Source: Rhodospirillales bacterium
GTDB lineage: Bacteria > Pseudomonadota > Alphaproteobacteria > Rhodospirillales > Casp-alpha2
Assembly (NCBI GenBank): GCA_018662225.1
Contig: JABJGO010000012.1
Location: forward strand, 1 to 49,245
Direction of reading: 5' to 3'
Length of the DNA stretch: 49,245 nucleotides
Shown: positions 16,664-26,139 of the stretch, in pieces
Numbering within the stretch: position 1 is the stretch's first letter
Layout: each line of letters opens with the position of its first letter
Made by a program: the position numbers and the translations under genes
Notes under the pieces: generated by a model
Databases searched by the model: none
What the model saw: only the letters and a program-made list of their open reading frames with translations
What the model was told of the DNA's origin: nothing

Positions 16664-17371
16664 TTAAATACCAAGGTAGGCTTTACGCACGTGCTCATTG
16701 TCCATAAGGCCTTTAGCTTCGCCCTCCAGCGAAACATTGCCCGTTTCCAGCACGTAGCCATGTCGCGCCAGTTCCAGGGCAAGTTCTGCATTTTGTTCGA
16801 CCAAAACAATGGAAACGCCCTGGCTGTTTATTTCTGTAAGAAGGTGTGCGATTTCACGGACGATATTGGGTGCCAAGCCAAGCGACGGTTCATCAAGCAG
16901 CAGGATACGGGGCTTTGACATAAGCGCCCGCCCGATGGACAACATTTGCTGCTCACCACCGCTCATGGTGCCGGCAGTCTGATTTTTCCGTTCGCTCAAC
17001 CGCGTGAAACGATCAAAAACACCATCCAGATCCCGCCTGATACCCGCTTGATCATCGCGCGTGAACGCACCCAGAAGAAGATTTTCGGTTACGGACAGGT
17101 CCTTGAATATCCGGCGACCTTCCGGCACGTGGGCGATACCCAGTTTCAAAATTTTATCAGCAGGCATGTTTTCAATGCGTTCGCCGTCAAAAATAATTTC
17201 ACCGGCGCTGGGGTGGTTGAGACCTGATATGGTTCGCAAGGTCGTGCTTTTGCCCGCGCCATTGGAGCCAATCAAGGTGACAAAATCAGCGTCACCCACC
17301 TCGATGGAAACGCCTTTGAGAGCCGCAACGGGACCGTAATGAACATGGATATTGTTAACTTGTAAAAGCAT
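16664..17371 (-). CDS. livF: Branched-chain amino acid-type ABC ATPase LivF
   Basis: A 235-residue ATPase with GSNGAGKST (Walker A), the LivF-typical HVPEGRRIFKDLSVTENL, MSGGEQQMLSIGRAL signature, ILLLDEPSLGLAP Walker B, and VEQN in place of the H-loop THD. It starts one base after the livG stop. With LivG it powers the LivHM channel. The operon's binding protein is of the LivK/AmiC/UrtA type and the substrate may not be an amino acid. Confidence 0.9.
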   Translation of the reverse strand: MLLQVNNIHVHYGPVAALKGVSIEVGDADFVTLIGSNGAGKSTTLRTISGLNHPSAGEIIFDGERIENMPADKILKLGIAHVPEGRRIFKDLSVTENLLLGAFTRDDQAGIRRDLDGVFDRFTRLSERKNQTAGTMSGGEQQMLSIGRALMSKPRILLLDEPSLGLAPNIVREIAHLLTEINSQGVSIVLVEQNAELALELARHGYVLETGNVSLEGEAKGLMDNEHVRKAYLGI

Positions 17372-17372
17372 A

Positions 17373-18128
17373 CTATTTGACCCCGCTCAGATAGGCTTCA
17401 ATGACCTTTTCGTCATTGCGGACGTCTTCCGGCTTACCTTGCGCCAATACCTGCCCAAAGTTCAGGACGGTCAGGAAGCTACACAGGCCCATAACGGCCT
17501 TCATGTCATGTTCGACGAGGACGATGGTAACGCCTGACTCGTGGACTTTTCTGGTCAAGTCCATCATGTAGCCTGTTTCTTCGCCGTTCATACCGGCAAA
17601 AGGCTCGTCCATCAGCATGAGCTTGGGTTCAGACACAAGAGCAATCGTCATGCCCAATGCCCGCTGTGAACCTAAAGGTAGTTCTGAGGCAAGTTGATCC
17701 TTGCGATCCACAAGCCCCATGAATTCGAGAACCTCTGTTACTTTTTCTGCGGCCGCTTTTTGTTTCAGCTTGTCCAGGCCCAAGATCGCGGAAAACACGT
17801 TGGTTCGTGCTTTGATGTGAGAGCCCACAAGCGCATTTTCAAAGACGGTCAGTTCCTGAAACAGCGTAGTTTCCTGAAAGGTTCGCACCACGCCCTTTTC
17901 TGCAATGACATGGGGTTTCTTGCCATCAATGTTTTCGCCCTGGTAAACAATATTACCGCTTGTGGGAGCCTGAAACCCGGCAATGTTCTTGAACATGGTG
18001 CTTTTGCCGGCACCATTGGGGCCGATCAAACCGCGTATCTCGCCCTGCTCAACCTGGAAGCTGACGTCATCCAATGCCGTCAGGCCACCAAACTGTTTCG
18101 TTACATTTTTGACGTCGAGAATAGCCAT
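17373..18128 (-). CDS. livG: Branched-chain amino acid-type ABC ATPase LivG
   Basis: A 251-residue ATPase with [32 protein letters not shown], the degenerate signature [27 protein letters not shown] and VEHDMKAVM. The signature differs from the usual LSYGQQR form: LPLGSQRAL is uncommon but still plausible. It lies 10 bases after livM and one base before livF. It pairs with LivF as the second nucleotide-binding subunit. Confidence 0.9.
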   Translation of the reverse strand: MAILDVKNVTKQFGGLTALDDVSFQVEQGEIRGLIGPNGAGKSTMFKNIAGFQAPTSGNIVYQGENIDGKKPHVIAEKGVVRTFQETTLFQELTVFENALVGSHIKARTNVFSAILGLDKLKQKAAAEKVTEVLEFMGLVDRKDQLASELPLGSQRALGMTIALVSEPKLMLMDEPFAGMNGEETGYMMDLTRKVHESGVTIVLVEHDMKAVMGLCSFLTVLNFGQVLAQGKPEDVRNDEKVIEAYLSGVK

Positions 18129-18138
18129 GTGTGTCTTC

Positions 18139-19125
18139 TTATCGATCAGTTAACGGCGGTTCTTTTGGCGAAGAGCCAATGCCAAACCACACTTTTATTT
18201 TTCCCGGAACACTCTCCAACCCCAGCGGCAGGAAGAGAATGGATGCGATCAGCATAGCGCCATAAATGGCCGGGCGAATGATTTCGAAATCGCGGATAGA
18301 TTCATCAAATACCGTCAGCACAACAACACCGATAATGGGGCCATAGAACCTGTTGTATCCACCAACGATCACCCAGATCAGAATGAAAACCATGAACCCG
18401 ACGGTAAACTGGTTGGGTGTCACGGCACCAAGGTAGTGAATTTTCAAACCGCCCGCGATGCCAACAAAAAATGATCCTATGATAAAAGCCAGGGCCCGAT
18501 ACCGCCATGCATCAACACCGACAGACTCAGCCAGTGATGCTTTCCAATGGATAGCGTGGAGCGTCAGTCCAATCCGCGAGTTTTCGATCCGGTAGAGGAT
18601 AAACAGACAAAACCCAACGACACCGAGCACGAAATAGAAATACGGGATAGGGTCAAGAAAATCGATGCCCCAGAGAATAGGTGCTTCCGCACCGCGCAGG
18701 CCACTGGTCCCGCCAAACAGGCTGACCCATTCCACCCAGATCAGCCGAATGGCTTCACCCGCAGCGAATGAGCCAATCAGGAAATAAAACTGCGTCATTC
18801 GCAGCAACGGGAAACACAGGAATGCAGCGATCAGTGCGGCGGCACCACCAGCCAGCGGCAAGGTGAACCAAATATCCAGATCAGAATAGATAGCCAGCAG
18901 GGCAACGGTGTAGGCGCCCACCCCCATCATGACGGCATGGATCAGCGACCATTCCCCTGTCAGGGTTACCAGTCGGTAGCTGCACACAGCCAACACATTG
19001 ATGGTCATGAAGATCAGAAGATCCTGATGATGAAGCTTGAGGAAATGCGGCAGAATCAGAATAACGGCAAGAAGCACGGCACCCATAACCACGTTCTGGA
19101 TTGTAAAAATGCTTGGTTTACTCAC
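18139..19125 (-). CDS. livM: Branched-chain amino acid-type ABC permease LivM
   Basis: A 328-residue inner-membrane permease. About nine hydrophobic segments are visible, with [17 protein letters not shown] and [16 protein letters not shown] as family-typical blocks. The start at 19125 lies inside the end of livH (8-base overlap), so the two permeases are coupled. The C-terminus after GLESVPGKI is a short polar tail. Confidence 0.88.
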   Translation of the reverse strand: MSKPSIFTIQNVVMGAVLLAVILILPHFLKLHHQDLLIFMTINVLAVCSYRLVTLTGEWSLIHAVMMGVGAYTVALLAIYSDLDIWFTLPLAGGAAALIAAFLCFPLLRMTQFYFLIGSFAAGEAIRLIWVEWVSLFGGTSGLRGAEAPILWGIDFLDPIPYFYFVLGVVGFCLFILYRIENSRIGLTLHAIHWKASLAESVGVDAWRYRALAFIIGSFFVGIAGGLKIHYLGAVTPNQFTVGFMVFILIWVIVGGYNRFYGPIIGVVVLTVFDESIRDFEIIRPAIYGAMLIASILFLPLGLESVPGKIKVWFGIGSSPKEPPLTDR

Positions 19126-19987
19126 TGACCCGTACTCCCATAATACCGGTCGGTTTGACGATCAGCACACCAACCATCAGCACCAGTCCACATATTGTGG
19201 CAATGGTTGCACCGAAGTAGACCGTAACAATGGTGTGGAACATGGCGTACAGGACCGCGGCCAAAACCGCGCCAGACAGACTACCAACCCCACCGACGAT
19301 CGTAACGATGAATGCCGTAACAATGACGTTGTGACCCATGTGGGGATTGATGTTCCCAAGCGGCGCAATCAATCCACCAGCCAGGCCAGCCAACGCGGCG
19401 CCGACGCCAATGGCAATGATGGAGATTTTGTTCGCATCGATGCCTTGCAAGGACGCTGCCTCCCTGTCCATGGCAACCGCGCGTAAGGCCCAACCAAACT
19501 TGCTGCGCGTCAGGAAAAACCACAGCGCGATAAGCGCACTTGAAGAAATCACCAGACTAAAGACCCGTTGATAGGGTACGCGTATCATATCAAATAGAAT
19601 TAATGTGCCATGATAGGGCGGTGGCACCTGTTTTGATGGCCCATCGCCACCAATCACAGCCGCGATAACCTGCAAAATAAACAGGACACCGATAGAGCAG
19701 ATCAAACCTGCCAATGGATCGGACCGCGTGGGACGGAACAGAATGCGTTCCATTACCAAGCCGATCGACGTCACCAAAATGATTGCGGCACCAAGAGCCG
19801 GGATGTACCCCAGACCGAATTGCGCGTGCAATAACCAGACCGTGAAAGCACCCACCATGACGAGTTCGCCATGGGCGAAATTCACAACCCGCATAACACC
19901 AAAAATGAGCACCAGGCCAACCGCAAACAGGGAGAAAAAGCCACCCTGGATCAACCCGTTGACGACTGATTGGAGAAAGAGCTCCAT
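19118..19987 (-). CDS. livH: Branched-chain amino acid-type ABC permease LivH
   Basis: A 289-residue inner-membrane permease with the usual LivH opening (VVNGLIQGGFFSLFAVGLVLIFGVMRVVNFAHGEL, roughly residues 8-42), a LRAVAMDREAASLQGID cytoplasmic loop and GGVGSLSGAVLAAVL. It forms the channel with LivM. It is separated from the binding-protein gene by 193 bases that include a hairpin. Confidence 0.9.
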   Translation of the reverse strand: MELFLQSVVNGLIQGGFFSLFAVGLVLIFGVMRVVNFAHGELVMVGAFTVWLLHAQFGLGYIPALGAAIILVTSIGLVMERILFRPTRSDPLAGLICSIGVLFILQVIAAVIGGDGPSKQVPPPYHGTLILFDMIRVPYQRVFSLVISSSALIALWFFLTRSKFGWALRAVAMDREAASLQGIDANKISIIAIGVGAALAGLAGGLIAPLGNINPHMGHNVIVTAFIVTIVGGVGSLSGAVLAAVLYAMFHTIVTVYFGATIATICGLVLMVGVLIVKPTGIMGVRVSE

Positions 19988-20087
19988 TTAACTACCTAAA
20001 CTATTCTAATAAGCGATTATTTCAGGCCCGTGTCAGGACGAGGATCAACAACCTGATCATTTCCGGCGCCAATTTACCACTGTGGCG

Positions 20088-20120
20088 GCGGTGGTGCGAA
20101 CGTTGAGTTTGCACCACCGC
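20088..20120 (-). terminator. Hairpin between binding-protein and livH genes
   Basis: GCGGTGGTGC (20088-20097) and GCACCACCGC (20111-20120) form a perfect 10-bp stem with a 13-base loop, 61 bases past the binding-protein stop in the minus direction. There is no U-run on the minus side, so it is better read as a transcript-protecting or attenuating hairpin than as a full stop. Confidence 0.6.
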
Positions 20121-20180
20121 GCCTCAGAGGCAATTCGTGCGGCCAACTAAAAAATTACGCGGCCTCACGAGAGATTAATC

Positions 20181-21449
20181 TCAGCTAACAGTCCGGAGAC
20201 CGTGAGATTTCATGTATTTGATCAGCACGTCAGAGTGCTTATCGAGCCATCCGGAAACGCTACCGAATTCCTTGATCCGGGTTTTACCGCCCTCGATGAC
20301 GACAACCGGCCAGTTGCCAACCACAATGCTGTCACGACCCCAGAGCTCCTTACCCCACCATCTGCCTTCACCGAAGGGATGTGGAGGGTTCGGGTTGTTC
20401 TTGAGGGCGTTCAGCACAGCCGTTGAATCAATGCTTTCAGCCGCTTTCGCGCCTTCCAACCACTGCAACATGATGGCCGGGTATTCCCAGGATACAGCAG
20501 ACCAATCATTGGGATGCCGCTTTCTGAACTCGGCATCAAAGCCGTTTGGATCGGGGAAATTAACGCTCGCATCATTCAGTTTCGGATCATCGAAGGATGG
20601 GAACTGATGGATTGTGCCATCAACGAATTCCTGACTGGTCTTCGCAATAACGTCTTCGTGGTAATCCAGCGTCGTGGTGACCACGATACCTTTGAAGCCC
20701 TGGTGATAAAGTTGTTCCATCAAAGCCGTGGTGTAGAAGCTGGTTGCCATGCAGAAGATATCTGGGTTTTTAGCCAATACAGAGCTGACGATTGGCGCAA
20801 AGTCGGTGACATCAAAACCGTGCAGGTTCATGTCGACAACTTCAATGCCCGCCACTTCAAATGCAGCCTGGAACGTCGCAACAGCTTGCAGTCCGTATTC
20901 CACATCATTGTTGGTGACGATCACGGCTGTTTTGGCATCAGGATGAGCCCTGGCAAGATATTCAACACTGGTACAGATATACAGCGGGTGTGATTCACAT
21001 GGTGCCAGCAGATATTCCGTATCCGGCGTGACGTCACTGGACAGCAATGTGGTGGTCAGCACTTTCTTGCGATCACCCCAAGGCATACAAGCGCCGATGG
21101 TGGCACCACCAAGCATCATGATCATGCTAACATCGTCTTCTGATGCCATTTTCTTGTAACCCTGAACGGCTTTTTCAATGTCGTAGCCGTGATCATAGGA
21201 AACCATTTCAATGGCATAGTTTTCGCCGCCAATATCGACGCCGCCTCCGTCATTGATGTCATCAGCAACAATCTGGCAGCCATACAGGCCCGGCAGACCC
21301 CAAGGGGCGTAATCGCCTGTCATCGGAATGTTCATCCCGATTTTGATTGTTTTCTGTCCTGCAGCAAAAACGCGCTTCGGAAAAGCGGCTCCGGCAACAA
21401 CGGCACCAACGGCTGTTGTTTTTACAAAATCTCTACGTGTAATTCCCAT
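20181..21449 (-). CDS. LivK/AmiC-type ABC substrate-binding protein, Tat-exported
   Basis: A 422-residue periplasmic binding protein (type I fold). It opens with a Tat signal, MGITRRDFVKTTAVGAVVAGAAF, cut near VFA at about residue 30, and begins its mature part with TIKIGMNIPMTGDYAPWG. Export in folded form is inferred from the RRDF motif. AGGGAG lies just before ATG 21449. It is the first gene of the livKHMGF-like operon. The cupin and glycosyltransferase genes lie upstream on the same strand after a 169-base gap, and the methyl-transfer genes are on the other side, so the cargo may be a methylated compound rather than an amino acid. Confidence 0.85.
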   Translation of the reverse strand: MGITRRDFVKTTAVGAVVAGAAFPKRVFAAGQKTIKIGMNIPMTGDYAPWGLPGLYGCQIVADDINDGGGVDIGGENYAIEMVSYDHGYDIEKAVQGYKKMASEDDVSMIMMLGGATIGACMPWGDRKKVLTTTLLSSDVTPDTEYLLAPCESHPLYICTSVEYLARAHPDAKTAVIVTNNDVEYGLQAVATFQAAFEVAGIEVVDMNLHGFDVTDFAPIVSSVLAKNPDIFCMATSFYTTALMEQLYHQGFKGIVVTTTLDYHEDVIAKTSQEFVDGTIHQFPSFDDPKLNDASVNFPDPNGFDAEFRKRHPNDWSAVSWEYPAIMLQWLEGAKAAESIDSTAVLNALKNNPNPPHPFGEGRWWGKELWGRDSIVVGNWPVVVIEGGKTRIKEFGSVSGWLDKHSDVLIKYMKSHGLRTVS

Positions 21450-21618
21450 TTTTAACTCCCTGACCTAAGTTTTAGGTTCTGTTTGATTGAGGTTATAGCA
21501 GTGTCGAAATTTTATTATGGTTATCTATCTTCACGGTAATCGCCAGTTTCAGAAACTATTTATATATTTGCGGCATCTAATGTACCCGTAAGGACGTCTA
21601 ACTGTCAGTCGAATTGCC

Positions 21619-21975
21619 TTATCGTATCAAGTAGACTTTCCGTATGGTTTCGTGAACCCGGCATGTACCTTTCCAGTCCTTGGGGAAAAATGCTGCCGTA
21701 TCAGGTTTGATTTCAATAACATCGCCTGATTCGTGCGTATATGTACACCGTCCTGCAATAAAGTGGCAGAACTCGTCCGACGTCACATGGCAATCCCAAT
21801 ATCCGGGCGTACAAATCCAGAGCCCGGATTCAGCCTCACCATCGGGCCCAACATGAAGAATTCCGCCAGACGTATGGGATTCTCCCTCGATCATTGTCGG
21901 TATGACGCCCCAGTCTTCGGTGGGCTCGGCGGTAAGTGGATCTTGTAATACTGGTGTTTTCATTTTTTCATTCAC
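21619..21975 (-). CDS. Small cupin protein (DUF861/cupin_3 type), second of a tandem pair
   Basis: A 118-residue single-domain cupin. A block from EDWGVIPTMIEGES through SGLWICTPGYWDCHVTSDEFCHFIAG to EIKPDTAAFFPKDWKGTCRVHETIRKVYLI gives the two cupin motifs: TSDEFCHFIAG is motif 1 and a weak motif 2 ends at HETIRK. Such proteins are often called ethanolamine-utilisation- or ureidoglycine-type cupins but usually lack a proven reaction. GTG 21975 overlaps the upstream cupin stop (GTGA); ATG 21963 is an alternative. Confidence 0.8.
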   Translation of the reverse strand: MNEKMKTPVLQDPLTAEPTEDWGVIPTMIEGESHTSGGILHVGPDGEAESGLWICTPGYWDCHVTSDEFCHFIAGRCTYTHESGDVIEIKPDTAAFFPKDWKGTCRVHETIRKVYLIR

Positions 21976-22340
21976 CGCAACATAAATGTGTTTCGCATGG
22001 TCTCATGCACGATGCATTGACCGGTCCAGCCCTTCTGGAAATGAATGACGGTACCCGGCGTTATTTCGATAACTTCGCCATCGTCGCTCGTGTACGTGGC
22101 GCGGCCCGAGACGAAATAGCACAGCTCGTCACTGGGGATACTTAACCGCCAGGTGCCCGGTGTGCATATCCACATGGCAGATTCCGACGAGCTATCCTCA
22201 TTCGCCCACAGCAGAATACCGCTGGAATGAGACTGCCCCTCGATCATATCAGGTTGGTCACCCCAATCTTCCAGATCATTGTCGATCGTGGAAGCGTTAT
22301 GAATATGAGGTGCTGATGATGAAAGCCCCTTATGCGGCAT
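21972..22340 (-). CDS. Small cupin protein, first of a tandem pair
   Basis: A 122-residue cupin clearly duplicated from, or with, its downstream neighbour: LEDWGDQPDMIEGQSHSSGI, MWICTPGTWRLSIPSDELCYFVSG and ITPGTVIHFQKGWTGQCIVHETMRNTFML line up block for block. Its start overlaps the glycosyltransferase stop by 11 bases and its stop overlaps the next cupin start by four, so three genes are translationally linked. Binding a metal or small ligand is expected of the fold; no substrate can be named. Confidence 0.8.
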   Translation of the reverse strand: MPHKGLSSSAPHIHNASTIDNDLEDWGDQPDMIEGQSHSSGILLWANEDSSSESAMWICTPGTWRLSIPSDELCYFVSGRATYTSDDGEVIEITPGTVIHFQKGWTGQCIVHETMRNTFMLR

Positions 22341-23628
22341 TGGCGGTATCCTTCAACAATTTGTCGAGCATCTCAGCAGCCCGTTCCGGGCCATTAAATT
22401 TCTGCATGTGTGCCGTTGTTGAGGCCATCTTGGCCTGGATGGCAGGATCGGTCAGACACTTATCAATGTTGGACAGCAGTTCCGCAGGCTCCCAATTGGA
22501 ACGGTGCATCTTGAAGCCATGGCCGGTTTCCTGCACGCGCGTGGCGTTGTCGTGGCCATCCCACACGTAAGGCATGATGATCGCCGGTTTGCCGAAATAC
22601 AGGCATTCGGTGAACGTGTTATTGCCGCCGTGGTGAATAACCATATCGACCTGTTCGATCAGGGTCGGTTGAGGGAACCAGCTACTGATTTGCACGTTGC
22701 CCGGCAGGTCGCTGTAGGCATCCATGTAATCGCCCACATTTACCAGAACCCGGTAAGGTGTTTTAGCCAGTTCATCGATAATCCGGTTCAAGAGCCCGGT
22801 ATCGCCGCAACCCAGGCTGCCGAAGCTCAAATAAATGAGCGCCCCGTCATTGTTTTTCTCAAACGTTGGAATATCGTACTCCACGTCTTTCCGCACACAC
22901 CCTTCAAGGTGCTGAAAAACATTCGGATCCAGCGGAACGCTCCGCTTGAACTTCACAGGTTCTGGGTAGAGCAGCATGTTCAGATAGGGTGAATCTTCAC
23001 AAAACTGCCCAACCGGATAGGGGTCGATACCGCATTCCTTCAGGAAAGCGTTGAATTCGGCATGAATGGGCGCAATCACCTCAGCAAACTTGTCGCGATA
23101 TTTTTTGTGAGCTTCTAGATCGTTTTCGCCACAACCGGAAAGATGAGGTGGAATTTCAGGGTCCGTAACCTCGTTTTCGCTACACGATACAATGCGCACC
23201 CACGGCACGCCGTATTGCTTACAGGCCGGGAACAAAATGACATTATCCACACAGATGATATCGGGCTTGATCTTGGCGAGAATGCCGGGAAGTTCTTTCT
23301 CTGCCCAAACAGAGGTGTTCACAATGTTTTCCCAGCATTCCTTCACGTAATTGTCGATCTGGTCATACGGTGACAGGGCAAAGTTCGGAATGTGGCCGTC
23401 AATGAAGTCTGTCCAGTACTTGGCCATGGCTTCCGGTTCCATGGGCTCGGACATGTTGACCGGGTATTCGTCAAAGCCATACCCGGAGTAGACGCCGGAA
23501 AGTCCGGGGTCAGTCAGGAATACAGCCTTGTGTCCCAATTTTTCACACGCCTGAGCAATGCCGACGGAATTCAGCGCCGGGCCGAAGCAGGCCTCTGGGA
23601 AAAATGCGATTGTTTTGCCTGTGCCCAT
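22330..23628 (-). CDS. UGT-like glycosyltransferase (GT1 family)
   Basis: A 432-residue GT-B enzyme. The C-terminal donor site has VDMVIHHGGNNTFTECLYFGKPAIIMPYVWDGHDNATRV (roughly residues 325-365), the signature of macrolide-type and UDP-glycosyltransferases, with the conserved HHGG..T.E. The N-terminus ITIAFFPEACFGPALNSVGIAQA is the acceptor domain. ATG 23628 is chosen because GGGGAGA lies nine bases before it; a GTG at 23649 would start inside that site. It would transfer a sugar to a small hydrophobic acceptor. It heads an operon with the two cupins, divergent from the first GcvT-like gene. Confidence 0.78.
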   Translation of the reverse strand: MGTGKTIAFFPEACFGPALNSVGIAQACEKLGHKAVFLTDPGLSGVYSGYGFDEYPVNMSEPMEPEAMAKYWTDFIDGHIPNFALSPYDQIDNYVKECWENIVNTSVWAEKELPGILAKIKPDIICVDNVILFPACKQYGVPWVRIVSCSENEVTDPEIPPHLSGCGENDLEAHKKYRDKFAEVIAPIHAEFNAFLKECGIDPYPVGQFCEDSPYLNMLLYPEPVKFKRSVPLDPNVFQHLEGCVRKDVEYDIPTFEKNNDGALIYLSFGSLGCGDTGLLNRIIDELAKTPYRVLVNVGDYMDAYSDLPGNVQISSWFPQPTLIEQVDMVIHHGGNNTFTECLYFGKPAIIMPYVWDGHDNATRVQETGHGFKMHRSNWEPAELLSNIDKCLTDPAIQAKMASTTAHMQKFNGPERAAEMLDKLLKDTANAA

Positions 23629-23794
23629 GTGTACGTCTCCCCGTGTCACAGATAAATTTATTTACTCTCAGTAAAAAGCTAATCTACTAGCCTTGCTCGG
23701 TATATACCACTTAAGGAATATAGTTTTTTCGTTTGCGGATACAGTATTGTCTGATTCGCGATCCTCGTCCACCGTCCCTCAGGAGAATAACAGT

Positions 23795-24895
23795 ATGGCC
23801 AAACGGATTTCCGCGCTCGACGCAACAATACGGGGCCTCGGCGCTGAAATGGGAGAGTGGAACGACATGCCCGTGGCATCCTTTTTCCCCAATGATCCCC
23901 ATCTTGAACATGATGCTATTCGTGAGGCCGCGGGTATCTGGGATACATCAGCGCTGACGAAAATTCAGGTCAGAGGCAGTGATGCGCTGGAAGCCATCGA
24001 TTATCTCGTGACCCGTGATATGAGCAAAATTCCTGTTGGGAAGTCAGCCTATTGCCCGATCCTGAAGGATGATGGGCACTTCTGTGATGACGGTATCGTC
24101 TTTCATGTGACAGATAATCATTTCCTTGTTGCCAGCAGTATCGGCCCATCATTCGAGTTACTGAAAGAATACGGCGAAGGCCGGGACTTGAGTGTGGAAC
24201 TGGATGATGATTTGCACATCATCACCGTTCAAGGGCAGAAATCTATTGATCTGCTGGACCCGCTGGTGGAAGCCAACCTTCGCGACCTTAAATTCTGTCA
24301 CCAGATACACACCAACCTGTGTGGCGTGGATATGATGATTTCCCGTACCGGATATTCCGGTGAGCGCGGATACGAGCTTTACATGCGCGACCACGAAGTC
24401 GTTGGCGTTTGGGAACAACTCATGGGACACGCCAAGCCTCTTGGTATTATCCCGGTTTCGTTTGGTGGACTTGAAATGGTTCACATTGAAAGCGGACTGA
24501 TGGCATACGGTGCCGAAGCCACCGAAGAAAACACGCCCTGGGAAGTGGACATGGGTTGGGCAGTGTCGCGCAAAAAAGGTGATTTCCGCGGCAAGCAAGC
24601 TGTGTTTGAGTTAGAAGGCAAAGAACGCGTGAAGTTTTACGGCATCGTTGCAGACCACGATGATGTGGTGGAACATAACGCCGAACTTTTAATCGACGGC
24701 AAGGTCGTGGGCCATGTTACAACGCCAGCCTACTCCCGCCGAATGGGACAATCACAGGCGCTGGTTCATCTGATTCCATCGGCTGCCAAGCCCGGGACAA
24801 AGCTGGAATTGAAGGGGCCAACCATCCAGTGCAGCGCGACGGCAACGCCCATTCCTTTCGTTGATCCAGAACGGAAAAACCTCCACGTCATGTAA
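23795..24895 (+). CDS. GcvT-like/DmdA-like THF-dependent methyltransferase, copy 1
   Basis: A 366-residue aminomethyltransferase-fold protein from ATG 23795 (AGGAGAA upstream). GIWDTSALTKIQVRGSDALEAIDYLVTRD, PVGKSAYCPILKDDGHFCDDGIV and SRTGYSGERGYELYM follow the GcvT order, so tetrahydrofolate binding and one-carbon transfer are expected. The layout also resembles DMSP demethylase DmdA and stand-alone GcvT paralogs, which take a methyl or methylene from a small donor. True GcvT has gcvH/gcvP partners, which are absent here. A same-length paralog lies 1.2 kb downstream, flanking an O-methyltransferase gene. Confidence 0.78.
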   Translation: MAKRISALDATIRGLGAEMGEWNDMPVASFFPNDPHLEHDAIREAAGIWDTSALTKIQVRGSDALEAIDYLVTRDMSKIPVGKSAYCPILKDDGHFCDDGIVFHVTDNHFLVASSIGPSFELLKEYGEGRDLSVELDDDLHIITVQGQKSIDLLDPLVEANLRDLKFCHQIHTNLCGVDMMISRTGYSGERGYELYMRDHEVVGVWEQLMGHAKPLGIIPVSFGGLEMVHIESGLMAYGAEATEENTPWEVDMGWAVSRKKGDFRGKQAVFELEGKERVKFYGIVADHDDVVEHNAELLIDGKVVGHVTTPAYSRRMGQSQALVHLIPSAAKPGTKLELKGPTIQCSATATPIPFVDPERKNLHVM

Positions 24896-25033
24896 TAACG
24901 GAAAGACGTAAATGTCTGGACTCTACATTCCGGCTTCATAAATAATATGCCGGGAGCTTAATAAAACTAAGAATACATAAGGTCGATTTAAGTCTGAATT
25001 CTATAAATAAATAAACATATGGGGAGAAGAGCA

Positions 25034-26080
25034 ATGACCGATATAGGCGCCGTATTTGCAAACCTGGCTGACACTGGTGAGCCTCCTTTGATTTCTCAAT
25101 TGGCCCGGGCTTCCTGGCTGGCTGGCACCGCTAAATCAGCGGTGAGCCTTGGTATTTGCGACAAGCTGAGCGGTGGCAAGCAAACCGCGGCCTGGATGGC
25201 AAAAGAGCTGGGGGCAAACCCTTTGCACACAGAAGAAATGATGAATTCCTGTGTTGCGGCTGGTCTGCTGGAAAAGATCGGCAACGAGTTCCAGAACTCG
25301 GAAGAGAGCGCCAAATACCTGGTTAAAAGCTCGCCGGCATACTACGGCGAGGCATTTACCTATCTCTCAAGTCTGGGTGATCTCTTCCATCAGGTGGATA
25401 CGGCCATGCTGTCGGGTGAAGAGATGTCCCATGAGGATGAATTCGCCACTGAGGAAGACGAAGCGGCTTATTGGAAGCACTACATGCTGGCCATGGATCA
25501 GTGGGGCGGCAGGATGCAGGAAGGCATGCTGCTCGATAACACTGATCTGAGCGGCAAGAAGAGCCTCATCGATATCGGTTGTGGTTCCGGCGTTTACACC
25601 AGGGCGTTGTGTGGAAAGTATCCTGAACTCAAGGGTACCCTTTTCGATCAAGAAAAAGCCCTGCCCCTTGCCTTGGCCATGGTGGAAGAGGCTGGCATGG
25701 CTGGTCAGATTTCCAGTAAAGCCGGGAACTACTATGAAGATGATTTCGGTTCTGGCTATGATGTGGCGCTCTATTCCGGGGCGTTGATTCAAGAGCCACC
25801 CGAAGGCCAGATCAAACTGTTGAAGAAAACCTTCGATGCGCTCGAACCCGGCGGACTGGTCATTATTCAAGACATCCTGCGGATCGGACCCTACACTGAA
25901 ACCACGCCTAAGATTGCGCTGGAAAGCCTGGTGGCTGCGGTGTTCTACGGTGGGTCCGGCGGTGTGGTCTCCGGTGATGAAACTGTCGATTTCCTGAAAG
26001 AAGCAGGTTTCGTCGATACCAAACAAATACCCACAACGGGCGTCTATTCCCTTGTGACAGGGGTTAAACCGAAAGGCTGA
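25034..26080 (+). CDS. SAM-dependent O-methyltransferase (family 2, hydroxyneurosporene/acetylserotonin type)
   Basis: A 348-residue enzyme with an N-terminal winged-helix dimerisation region (about 10-100) and a Rossmann methyltransferase domain. The SAM motif is IDIGCGSGVYTRAL, followed by GTLFD, and DILRIGPYTE near the active-site end. An upstream ATG at 25019 lies inside the ribosome site (GGGGAGAAG), so ATG 25034 is used. It lies between two GcvT-like genes. Either it adds a methyl group to an O or N acceptor, or it runs in a methyl-shuttling pathway; direction cannot be inferred. Confidence 0.8.
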   Translation: MTDIGAVFANLADTGEPPLISQLARASWLAGTAKSAVSLGICDKLSGGKQTAAWMAKELGANPLHTEEMMNSCVAAGLLEKIGNEFQNSEESAKYLVKSSPAYYGEAFTYLSSLGDLFHQVDTAMLSGEEMSHEDEFATEEDEAAYWKHYMLAMDQWGGRMQEGMLLDNTDLSGKKSLIDIGCGSGVYTRALCGKYPELKGTLFDQEKALPLALAMVEEAGMAGQISSKAGNYYEDDFGSGYDVALYSGALIQEPPEGQIKLLKKTFDALEPGGLVIIQDILRIGPYTETTPKIALESLVAAVFYGGSGGVVSGDETVDFLKEAGFVDTKQIPTTGVYSLVTGVKPKG

Positions 26081-26139
26081 CCGTGGGTTTCACCCGCGTT
26101 CGACTATTTTTCTGACCGCATTACAAGGAGTATACGTTT

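Noticed and set aside
25367-26026. A 219-codon minus-strand frame inside the O-methyltransferase gene
   Set aside because: Antisense to a well-supported gene, no recognisable family.
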